The position numbers and the translations under genes were made by a program. Below, in pieces: positions 1-5,863 of a DNA stretch of 8,796 bases (positions are counted from its first letter, which is position 1; the number at the start of each line of letters is the position of its first letter). The notes beneath the pieces were generated by a model. It was not told where the DNA came from, searched no databases, and was given only the letters and a program-made list of their open reading frames with translations. Origin of the DNA: an uncultured Blautia sp. (GTDB taxonomy: Bacteria; Bacillota; Clostridia; Lachnospirales; Lachnospiraceae); assembly GCA_946538475.1 (NCBI GenBank), contig CAMNGN010000079.1:1-8796 (forward strand), read 5' to 3'.

Positions 1-51
1 TTTGAAAGAACCGGGAGGAGATTTGCGATAGCGGAAAAGACATTTGAGTAA
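1..51 (+). CDS. Possible 3' end of an unidentified gene
   Basis: Frame 1 is open from the window edge to a TAA at 49-51 and encodes FERTGRRFAIAEKTFE. The other two plus frames close at once or at 29-31. The stop lies three bases before the hairpin at 54-88, as expected for a gene end, and the next gene converges from the other side. Sixteen residues are too few to recognise a family, and an open frame this short can occur by chance. Confidence 0.3.
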   Translation, partial: FERTGRRFAIAEKTFE

Positions 52-53
52 TT

Positions 54-88
54 GGGGACTGTTTCTCAGTCACCGAGAAACAGTCCCC
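54..88. repeat. GC-rich palindrome between convergent gene ends
   Basis: Two perfect 14-base arms (GGGGACTGTTTCTC at 54-67 and its reverse complement at 75-88) flank a 7-base loop. It fills the gap between the TAA at 49-51 and the stop of the minus-strand GGDEF gene at 93-95, so it could end transcription from both sides. Neither side has a T-tract, so it is not a textbook intrinsic terminator and may mainly protect RNA 3' ends. On the minus strand its arm reads CAGGGGACTGTTTC, close to the ACAGGGGACGGTTC core seen at three other places in the window. Confidence 0.75.
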
Positions 89-92
89 TGCT

Positions 93-1166
93 TCACCTGC
101 TCCTCCGATCATTCTGAGACTGGCGGTAGAAAGCCCGCTTCTCGTCGTACATTTTGGCTTCGGCCTCGCTTAAAAGCCCATCTAAATCCAGTTCACCGTG
201 TACTTTCTCACGCACGGCAGTTCCGAAAGATGCATTATAGCCTTTTGCCTGCAGGGACTTTCTTGCACGGTCGATCTCTGCGGGAAGGTCCTCCGGATAG
301 CCATCCACCCGGAAAGCGACAAACTCGTCGCCGCCGATGCGATAGGTATGCTCTTCGCCGAAACACTGCAGCATTTCCTTCGCGACCGCACGCAGCATTT
401 CATCTCCTGCGGCATGCCCCAACCTGTTATTCATCTCATGCAGACCATTTGCGTCGGCGTAGACGCAGATCAGGTTTGAGGTGCACATCTCGGGGTAATC
501 CTGCAGATGATTCTCATAACAATTCCGGTTTTTGACTCCGGTCAGCAGGTCGGTCGTGCTCATGTATTTTATATGCCAGGATTGTTCCAGAGCTCTGATC
601 TTTATACTCATCATGAATACGGTAGCGGCGACTGAAACAATGCCGAAGGTGATCATATTCCAGACATCGCTTTCTGCCGCTTCCGGTGTCTTAAAGCGTA
701 CTACAAGCAGACAGAATATAGCAATTACAGCGGCGATCAGGGCTGTCAGCCTTGCCGGACGATCGTAAAACAGCAGCGGGCTCACCAACAGAAAGGCTAC
801 TGCCGACACAGCCGGTTTTTCCACATGAAGCATAGAAACATAGATGCTGAATGCAAAAAGCAGGATCTCGAACAGATAGACAAAAAACGTCACGAGTTCA
901 AGATGGTTTGGCAGTATAAACCGGACACAAAACAGAACGGCCAGCATCCCTATTGCGCAAATCATATATGTCGTACTGTTGGTCGTGACAAAGCCTTGGG
1001 AGAGCATGCTCACAATGTATAAAAGGAAAAACATCACTGCGCCAAGCTGAGAGAACAATTTCAGCAGTGCCCGGTTTTCTTCATGGATCGTGGGGAGCAG
1101 CCGGGTATACTCTTCCTTCTCCAGCCCTGCATATAAAAACAACTTCCACAATCTGCGTATATCCAT
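93..1166 (-). CDS. Membrane-bound diguanylate cyclase (GGDEF protein)
   Basis: This 357-residue protein should condense two GTP into cyclic di-GMP at the inner face of the membrane. About six hydrophobic helices are seen at roughly residues 41-59, 66-85, 90-113, 119-134, 138-156 and 170-188. A GGDEF domain follows (about 202-350), opening with DLLTGVKNRN and carrying an intact GGDEF at 278-282. The metal ligand D238 and the guanine-binding N246 and D255 are present. The usual DxDxFK segment reads DANGLH, so the lysine is replaced by H243. The RxxD inhibitory site expected just before GGDEF is absent (FGEE at that position). I chose the ATG at 1166 because AGGAAAGGGG lies upstream, although about 14 bases away. 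The frame continues to a TTG at 1271 and an ATG at 1265, but neither has a ribosome binding site. The gene follows the LacI-GGDEF gene on the same strand and is probably co-transcribed. The membrane domain's signal is unknown. Confidence 0.88.
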   Translation of the reverse strand: MDIRRLWKLFLYAGLEKEEYTRLLPTIHEENRALLKLFSQLGAVMFFLLYIVSMLSQGFVTTNSTTYMICAIGMLAVLFCVRFILPNHLELVTFFVYLFEILLFAFSIYVSMLHVEKPAVSAVAFLLVSPLLFYDRPARLTALIAAVIAIFCLLVVRFKTPEAAESDVWNMITFGIVSVAATVFMMSIKIRALEQSWHIKYMSTTDLLTGVKNRNCYENHLQDYPEMCTSNLICVYADANGLHEMNNRLGHAAGDEMLRAVAKEMLQCFGEEHTYRIGGDEFVAFRVDGYPEDLPAEIDRARKSLQAKGYNASFGTAVREKVHGELDLDGLLSEAEAKMYDEKRAFYRQSQNDRRSR

Positions 1167-1330
1167 TATCGTCTGCCAATCCCCTTTCCTGATCGAACCG
1201 GTGCATTTTCCTGACCATCTGTCAACAGGAACCGACAATTTATAGTGTTGTCTGTCGCTTTCCATTGACAAATGATTGGAGAATGTACCTTGGATACTCC
1301 CGGATCGTTTTTGCGATACTCTGCGTTAAT

Positions 1331-3640
1331 CTACTTCCTGACAGTTGTCCTTCGCTGCTGCTTATCCCGATACAGCTTGTCGTCTGCCCTGCGGAGGACA
1401 GTCGAGAAATCGAAGGAATCGTCACATCTAAATATTTCGATGCCGACAGACACAGTGACGTAATAATCCTTGTCGCTTGTCTGATTGTAGGCTTCAAATA
1501 CTTCTTTGAAATGTTTTCTTATCGAGGCGGCATCATCCGCCTCACTGCAGATCGACAGTACGGTAAACTCGTCTCCGCCGATACGCCCGGCAAGGGCATG
1601 CTCCCCCATGGACTCTTTCAGCAGCCGGGCACAGGTACTGATGGCATGATCGCCCGCGGCATGGCCGAAAGTATCGTTGATCTCTTTCAGATGATCGAGG
1701 TCGGCGATCATAAGATAGACAAGACTTCCCGGATGGGAAAGTATCGTATCCTGAGCCTGATGCATAAATCCCCGACGGTTCAGTATACCGGTAAGCGAAT
1801 CATACTCCGAGATGTAGTTGAGGAGCTTGTTCTTCTCGTTGACTTCACCTACCAGTTTTTCGAGCCTGCGCTGCGTTCGTTCGTGCTGCTCGTACATGGA
1901 TTGATACCTGATCATGTTCGAAATCTGGCCGCAGATCAGGTAGACAAGGGAAAACCGGGAGGGATCGATCTCGGTCGCCAGGAGCCCGTAATGTATCTCG
2001 CCGGAAAACAGGCAGAAAAGACAGAGACTGTGCCTTTGTCCGTCGTCAAAAAACGAAAGCAGCCCTTTTTTGCCGGAAAGAACAGGACGTCCATGAAATT
2101 CATAGGCGCTGATGCATCCGTCTTTGCTGAATGCGGCCAGGTGTACTTTGTCGGGCGTCTTCCATGGGTCCTGCGGCCGGTGAACGACCGGTTCATCAAG
2201 CAGGCACAGGAATGAGGCTTTGAGCCCCAGGGAATGAAGCCTCAGCATGGAGCTGCGGTAAAATTCTTTTTCATCCGCGATGCTGTTCAGCATGTCATTT
2301 GCTATGAGCGGCAGAAACCATGACTCCTGTCTGTAGGTATCATATTCCAGATTTTCCTGATTTATGATACGTATCATGATTATGTTACGGATACTGTTTT
2401 TCAGATGCACAAGAGTGAGAACGGCATCCTGACAGCCGGATGAAAAATACCGGGTGATCAGTGAATCTATGTAAGAATTAAGTGTTTCCGCAAGGACATG
2501 CGGGGAAATATGAGAAAGCATCTCGGGAGATACAAGCTCTTTTACCAGCTTTATCATACCTTCCCGGTTTCGGTCTAAAGTGAGGTCGCCGGACAAAACT
2601 GCCGCGAGCTTTGAGATAATGGAATCTCTTATTTCTTCAAAAGTGTTTGAAAGAAGAAATTTGTCGACAAAGCTTTCGGCGGTTTTCCGTATCTCGGACT
2701 GAGACAATGCCCCGGATAGTCTGTCATCATCCATGCCGGTACGACTGCTTCTGCAGCCGCAGGACTCTCTGATCCGGAGTGATGCGGATGTTGTTATCGT
2801 ACGAGGAGGCTCTTTTCTGCAGAGCGAGACAGCAGACGTCACAGCCCGGACTCCCATCTCAAAAGAATTCTGGAATACCGTGGTGAGAGGCGGATTCATG
2901 GAGAACGCATTAGTCCAGTCGTCATACCCCGTTACAGCAAGATCCCTGCCCGGCACCAGTCCTCTTTTTTTACACTCACGGTAAACGGAGGAGGCCATCA
3001 TGTCGTTGGCACAGATAAGCGCGTCTGTATCCGGAAAACTGTCCAGAAGCCTTGCGGCCTTTTTATCTACGCAGTCCGTAAAGTCGCCCGTTTCCATCCG
3101 GCTCATATCGAATGGAATGTCATATTCTTTTAGCGTATCCAGAAAAGCCTGCCTGCGCTGGTCCGAATCGGTATTGTTTGGGGGACCTGACAGATAAGTG
3201 AAGCTGCGGCATTTGTGTTCGCAGATCAGATGCGTTACGATCTGCTTCATGCCGTTATAGTTATCGTTGATTATGACAGAACGCTTCCCGCTTTCGTCGG
3301 TGTCCTCAAGAAGCACCTGCGGGATGTGTTTAAAGCGTTCAAGGAAATCATTCTTTTCTACATCATTATATATGACAAGACTGCCAAAATCGATGATCAG
3401 GGCATCTATTTTTTCCAGGGATGCGTAATCATAAACGATGTTGAACTGATAATCATAGTTCTCGGACAGACTATCGCCGAAATAGGCATGGTTGTAGTAG
3501 GCACTGTGAACGCCGAGAAAGTAAAGAACATCGACGTCTTCTCTTATGGCGGCCTGATGTATTCCGGCCATCAGGTTCTGGGTATGGGGCGAGTTTGCGT
3601 TACCGATCATTACGCCGATCACAAAGCGCTCTCCGTTCAT
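1331..3640 (-). CDS. Cytosolic LacI-type sensor diguanylate cyclase
   Basis: This 769-residue protein has no signal peptide or membrane segment. Residues 5 to about 290 form a periplasmic-binding-protein-like domain of the LacI/GalR type. It starts directly at FVIGVMIGNANSPH, with no helix-turn-helix before it, and ends in the RESCGC wording usual for such domains in fusions. Residues about 310-460 are helical and of unknown family. Residues about 465-580 resemble a GAF-like fold (weak call). A charged coiled coil (583-608) leads into a GGDEF domain beginning DSLTGILNRR at 614, with GGDEF at 688-692, metal ligands D647/D649, K652, N655 and D664. Catalysis (2 GTP to cyclic di-GMP) should therefore be possible. 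The RxxD inhibitory site is missing. The ATG at 3640 is preceded by AAGAGG eight bases upstream. A sugar or related metabolite is the likely ligand by family, but which one is not visible. It is divergent from the zinc-ribbon gene and lies near a sugar importer operon. Confidence 0.9.
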   Translation of the reverse strand: MNGERFVIGVMIGNANSPHTQNLMAGIHQAAIREDVDVLYFLGVHSAYYNHAYFGDSLSENYDYQFNIVYDYASLEKIDALIIDFGSLVIYNDVEKNDFLERFKHIPQVLLEDTDESGKRSVIINDNYNGMKQIVTHLICEHKCRSFTYLSGPPNNTDSDQRRQAFLDTLKEYDIPFDMSRMETGDFTDCVDKKAARLLDSFPDTDALICANDMMASSVYRECKKRGLVPGRDLAVTGYDDWTNAFSMNPPLTTVFQNSFEMGVRAVTSAVSLCRKEPPRTITTSASLRIRESCGCRSSRTGMDDDRLSGALSQSEIRKTAESFVDKFLLSNTFEEIRDSIISKLAAVLSGDLTLDRNREGMIKLVKELVSPEMLSHISPHVLAETLNSYIDSLITRYFSSGCQDAVLTLVHLKNSIRNIIMIRIINQENLEYDTYRQESWFLPLIANDMLNSIADEKEFYRSSMLRLHSLGLKASFLCLLDEPVVHRPQDPWKTPDKVHLAAFSKDGCISAYEFHGRPVLSGKKGLLSFFDDGQRHSLCLFCLFSGEIHYGLLATEIDPSRFSLVYLICGQISNMIRYQSMYEQHERTQRRLEKLVGEVNEKNKLLNYISEYDSLTGILNRRGFMHQAQDTILSHPGSLVYLMIADLDHLKEINDTFGHAAGDHAISTCARLLKESMGEHALAGRIGGDEFTVLSICSEADDAASIRKHFKEVFEAYNQTSDKDYYVTVSVGIEIFRCDDSFDFSTVLRRADDKLYRDKQQRRTTVRK

Positions 3641-3696
3641 GTATGGTACCTCTTAAAATTATTGCAAAAACGGATCGTCTCGGATATTTATCATTA

Positions 3697-3702
3697 ATTA
3701 TA
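3697..3702 (-). promoter_or_regulatory. Candidate -10 box for the LacI-GGDEF gene
   Basis: On the minus strand the bases read TATAAT, about 57 bases before the ATG at 3640 and in an AT-rich stretch. No good -35 hexamer sits 16-18 bases further upstream (the best reads TGTTCA). Either an activator helps or the match is chance. The large palindrome at 3735-3762 lies just upstream of where the -35 would be. Confidence 0.35.
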
Positions 3703-3734
3703 CTCTAAATGGAGGGCCATGAACAGATGCTATT

Positions 3735-3762
3735 TGTTCCTTTTTGTTGACAAAAAGGAACA
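3735..3762. repeat. Perfect 12-bp-arm palindrome in divergent spacer
   Basis: TGTTCCTTTTTG at 3735-3746 is the exact reverse complement of 3751-3762, with a TTGA centre whose outer bases can also pair. No T-tract follows on either strand, so it is not an ordinary terminator. Its place between two divergent genes, just upstream of the candidate minus-strand -10 region, fits a regulator binding site. It could equally be an RNA hairpin or part of the neighbouring repeat element. It does not share the ACAGGGGACGGTTC core of the other hairpins. Confidence 0.6.
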
Positions 3763-3767
3763 CATGA

Positions 3768-3800
3768 AAGACAGGGGACGGTTCTCTGTCTTGTTTTTTT
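3768..3800 (+). terminator. Orphan rho-independent terminator-like hairpin
   Basis: AAGACAG (3768-3774) pairs with CTGTCTT (3786-3792). Inner G-U and Watson-Crick pairs can extend the stem to about 11 bp around a CGG loop. A T-run of seven follows at 3794-3800. It points rightward, yet no plus-strand gene lies upstream of it. It carries the exact 14-mer ACAGGGGACGGTTC (3771-3784) shared with the hairpins at 4609-4639 and 8359-8392. It may block antisense readthrough, end a small RNA, or be an inserted repeat. Confidence 0.65.
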
Positions 3801-3837
3801 GACAATAATTGACTATCAGATATAACCTTATTATAAT
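3799..3837 (+). promoter_or_regulatory. Candidate overlapping promoters for zinc-ribbon gene
   Basis: Two SigA-like pairs overlap here. One is TTGACA at 3799-3804 with TATAAC at 3821-3826 (16-base spacer). The other is TTGACT at 3809-3814 with TATAAT at 3832-3837 (17-base spacer). The second has the better -10. Transcription would start near 3844, about 100 bases before the ATG at 3948. The first -35 begins inside the T-tract of the preceding hairpin. Confidence 0.6.
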
Positions 3838-3947
3838 ATTCTAAAAGGAATAAAATCCGGAAACATCACAGATGAGAATGGCCCGGTGCCAAAGCGTAAG
3901 AAAGAGAAAAGAGAAGCTTGATTGACAGAAATGTGGGAGGAAGGATT

Positions 3948-4604
3948 ATGGAAAAGAGACTGTGCTATTGCAATTCATGCCGGAGTTTTTACATTATCGA
4001 TCCGCTTAAAACCTGTCCGAAATGTGGGCGGGGGCTGGTTTCTTCTGTTGTGACAGAGGAGGAATGGGACAGGAGTACCGACGGGCAGAGAAATGCTTTT
4101 AAGTCGAGCCTCGGAACGATGGCAAACACACATGGAACAGGCTCGGGAGCTTCGGGGAAGTCATCGACATCAGGGCAGTCCTCCGCAAATACCCGCAGCC
4201 AATCCTCCTATCAGAATACTGCAGGACAATCGGCTGATTTTGAAAATAAACTGAAATCATATAAAACCTGGTCCATCGTCATTGCGGTTATCGGGATCGT
4301 GAGCTTCTTTTCGCTGATCGGTCAGGTTGCACAGCTGGAAGCTCAGGGATACGTAGTGACGAACAAAACGCCGCTCTATTTAGGCTGCATCTTTTCCGCC
4401 TTTTGTTCTTTTGCCGGCTTCTATGGGAGAAGTGTGTACAAACAGTCTTCAAGGTTGAATAATTCGTGGGCCTTTTACGTTATTGCATTGATCGGAATGG
4501 TTGTTCTTGGGATAGCATATCAGGTGATGCCCGGCTGGCTTTGCGCGGTGGGCTGTGCCGTGAATGTCTATAACGGGGCTAAACTGAAGAAGATGCTGCA
4601 GTGA
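3948..4604 (+). CDS. Zinc-ribbon membrane protein of unknown function
   Basis: This 218-residue protein starts at the ATG at 3948, preceded by GGAGG seven bases upstream. An in-frame TTG at 3918 has no comparable site. Residues 8-26 form a zinc ribbon with two CxxC pairs (C8/C11 and C23/C26), plus an extra C6. A linker of about residues 56-97 is rich in Ser, Gly, Thr and Gln and is probably disordered. Hydrophobic segments follow at about 107-125, 142-160, 174-191 and 194-208, giving three or four membrane helices. The ribbon most likely faces the cytosol. I do not recognise a named family. Zinc-ribbon plus membrane-helix proteins of this kind are common in Firmicutes and mostly uncharacterised. 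It has its own promoter and a hairpin directly after its stop, so it appears to be a single-gene unit. Confidence 0.85.
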   Translation: MEKRLCYCNSCRSFYIIDPLKTCPKCGRGLVSSVVTEEEWDRSTDGQRNAFKSSLGTMANTHGTGSGASGKSSTSGQSSANTRSQSSYQNTAGQSADFENKLKSYKTWSIVIAVIGIVSFFSLIGQVAQLEAQGYVVTNKTPLYLGCIFSAFCSFAGFYGRSVYKQSSRLNNSWAFYVIALIGMVVLGIAYQVMPGWLCAVGCAVNVYNGAKLKKMLQ

Positions 4605-4608
4605 GACA

Positions 4609-4639
4609 AAGACAGGGGTCTCGAACCGTCCCCTGTCTT
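4609..4639 (+). terminator. Hairpin after zinc-ribbon gene, repeat family member
   Basis: AAGACAGGGG (4609-4618) pairs with CCCCTGTCTT (4630-4639) around an 11-base loop, starting five bases after the TGA. Only a weak T-rich stretch follows, so termination may be partial. The minus strand reads ACAGGGGACGGTTC across 4636-4623, identical to the core at 3771-3784. It separates the zinc-ribbon gene from the importer promoter. Confidence 0.65.
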
Positions 4640-4659
4640 GTTAATTTCTCCGATAGATA

Positions 4660-4683
4660 AAAATGAACGTTGACATTCATTTT
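4660..4683. promoter_or_regulatory. Candidate operator over the importer -35 box
   Basis: AAAATGAA (4660-4667) and TTCATTTT (4676-4683) are perfect 8-base inverted arms around CGTTGACA, so the -35 hexamer (4670-4675) lies in the spacer. A bound dimer would cover the promoter. Weaker dyads lie at 4683-4696 (TGTAAA/TTTATA, one mismatch) and at 4705-4719 (TGGAT/ATCCA) near the expected start point. The cognate regulator is not identifiable here. Confidence 0.4.
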
Positions 4684-4698
4684 GTAAACATTTATAAT
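4670..4698 (+). promoter_or_regulatory. Consensus SigA-type promoter of sugar importer operon
   Basis: TTGACA at 4670-4675 and TATAAT at 4693-4698 are both perfect hexamers separated by 17 bases. The predicted start is near 4705, giving a leader of about 56 bases before the ATG at 4761. A perfect promoter fits a highly expressed binding protein, and the overlapping dyads suggest repression when the sugar is absent. Confidence 0.8.
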
Positions 4699-4760
4699 AA
4701 TCCCTGGATCAGTAATCCATCAACTGAACACAATACACAAAAACTTAGGAGGGATTCAGA

Positions 4761-5678
4761 ATGAAAAAAGTACTTGCGACAGCATTAGCACTCGGACTCG
4801 CTGTAGTCGCTGCAACTCCTGCACTTGCAGAAGGCAATAAGATCGGCTACACATGTATGGACGGAACAAACCCATTCTTTGTTGCTCTGGAAGGAGCTAT
4901 CCGTGAGGTGGTAGAGGCAAACGGCGATGAGCTGATCTCTCTTGACCCGCAGAACAGCAACGAGACCCAGATCTCCCAGATCGAGGATATGATCTCCCAG
5001 GGTATCACCGCTCTGTTCGTAAACCCCGTTGACAAAGACGGTATCATCGCAGCTCTTGACGAAGTTAAGGCAGCAGATATCCCGATGTTCGGTTTCGATA
5101 CAGAAGTTGCTGATATGAGCTATCTGGTAACTTATGCAGGATCCGATAACTATAATGCAGGTAAGGTTTGCGGTGAAGACCTTGTTGCAAAATGCCCGGA
5201 CGGCGGCCCGATCATCGTTCTGGATTCCCCGACGATGCAGTCTGTTGTTGACCGTACCAACGGATTCCTTGATGCAATCGAAGGAAAAGGCTTTGAAGTT
5301 GTTGCACAGATCGACTGCATGGGCAATCAGGAGCAAGGTAACCTGAACGGTACCGACGCTCTTACCGCTCATCCGGAAGCAGTTGCAATCTTCGGCGGAA
5401 ATGACCCGACAGCTCTTGGCGCATATGCTGCAGCAGAAGCAGCAGGCTCCGACTGCCTCATCTATGGCGTTGACGGATCTCCGGACATCAAAGCTCTGAT
5501 CGCTGATGGCAAAGTAACAGGTACCGGCGCACAGTCTCCGATCAACATCGGCAAGACCATCGCTGAGCTGTATTACAAATGGCTGGATGGCGAAGAAGTT
5601 GAAGATCGTTACCCGATCGAAACCTTCATGATCAACTCTGACAACATCGAAGAGTACAATAACGGCGGATGGCAGTAA
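4761..5678 (+). CDS. Sugar ABC transporter substrate-binding protein (RbsB-like)
   Basis: This 305-residue protein should capture a sugar outside the membrane and deliver it to the ATPase and permease encoded next. AGGAGGG lies seven bases before the ATG. A signal peptide (KK, hydrophobic core, ALA at 21-23) is followed by a Peripla_BP_4-type fold. Compared from memory with E. coli RbsB, matching pocket positions are N37-PFF, D113, R165, N214-D215, D238 and Q258. The arginine after the hinge aspartate is T114, and the ribose-stacking phenylalanine region reads DCMGN, so ribose is not assured. No lipobox cysteine is present, although Gram-positive binding proteins are usually lipoproteins. Five cysteines (32, 137, 145, 186, 232) occur in the mature part. 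The codons look strongly biased, as in highly expressed genes. The family call is firm but the substrate is unknown. Confidence 0.93.
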   Translation: MKKVLATALALGLAVVAATPALAEGNKIGYTCMDGTNPFFVALEGAIREVVEANGDELISLDPQNSNETQISQIEDMISQGITALFVNPVDKDGIIAALDEVKAADIPMFGFDTEVADMSYLVTYAGSDNYNAGKVCGEDLVAKCPDGGPIIVLDSPTMQSVVDRTNGFLDAIEGKGFEVVAQIDCMGNQEQGNLNGTDALTAHPEAVAIFGGNDPTALGAYAAAEAAGSDCLIYGVDGSPDIKALIADGKVTGTGAQSPINIGKTIAELYYKWLDGEEVEDRYPIETFMINSDNIEEYNNGGWQ

Positions 5679-5746
5679 TCCATTCACATGATTATGGCGG
5701 ATGGACAGTTCTTCTGCGATGGAGCAGATGAGCAGCCATCTGTGGC

Positions 5747-5813
5747 AGGGGGCGGTTCTTCTGATAAGCAGAAGAACCGCCCCCTCTTGATGCCGAAATT
5801 TTTTGGCTTTTTT
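5747..5813 (+). terminator. Strong intra-operon hairpin, likely attenuating terminator
   Basis: A 17-base perfect stem (AGGGGGCGGTTCTTCTG at 5747-5763, reverse complement at 5769-5785) has an ATAAG loop. A small second hairpin follows (GCCGAAA at 5792-5798 against TTTTGGC at 5801-5807), then a T-run at 5808-5813. It lies in the 185-base gap between the binding protein and the ATPase, so partial termination would give more binding protein than transporter. The arm resembles the GGGGACGGTTCT core of the other hairpins. GTTCTTCTG also occurs once more upstream, at 5708-5716. Confidence 0.75.
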
Positions 5814-5863
5814 CTGAACGATCCTGAGTAGTACAAGTATAAAAGAAACGGTGGTGAAGACAA

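Noticed and set aside
1167..1271. Extension of the membrane cyclase to the TTG at 1271 or the ATG at 1265
   Set aside because: No ribosome binding site precedes these starts. The added residues do not resemble the family, whose conserved opening matches MDIRRLWKLFLYAGLEKEEY.
1265..2215. Long plus-strand open frame opposite the LacI-GGDEF gene
   Set aside because: It is antisense to a clearly recognisable GGDEF and sensor coding region, and its product has no recognisable domain.
3719..3802. A 27-codon open frame (ATG at 3719) with GGAGGG just before it, running through both hairpins
   Set aside because: The ribosome binding site is only about two to three bases from the ATG, the codons are the palindrome and repeat themselves, and it ends in the T-tract. 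Chance is the simpler explanation.
4682..4696. CcpA catabolite-repression (cre) site in the importer promoter spacer
   Set aside because: It matches the cre consensus only with at least two mismatches, including the central CG, so I list it only as a weak dyad.
5664..5708. Short direct repeat GGCGGATGG at the end of the binding protein gene and just after it
   Set aside because: Nine bases, two copies and no structural context. It may be a small local duplication but cannot be told from chance.
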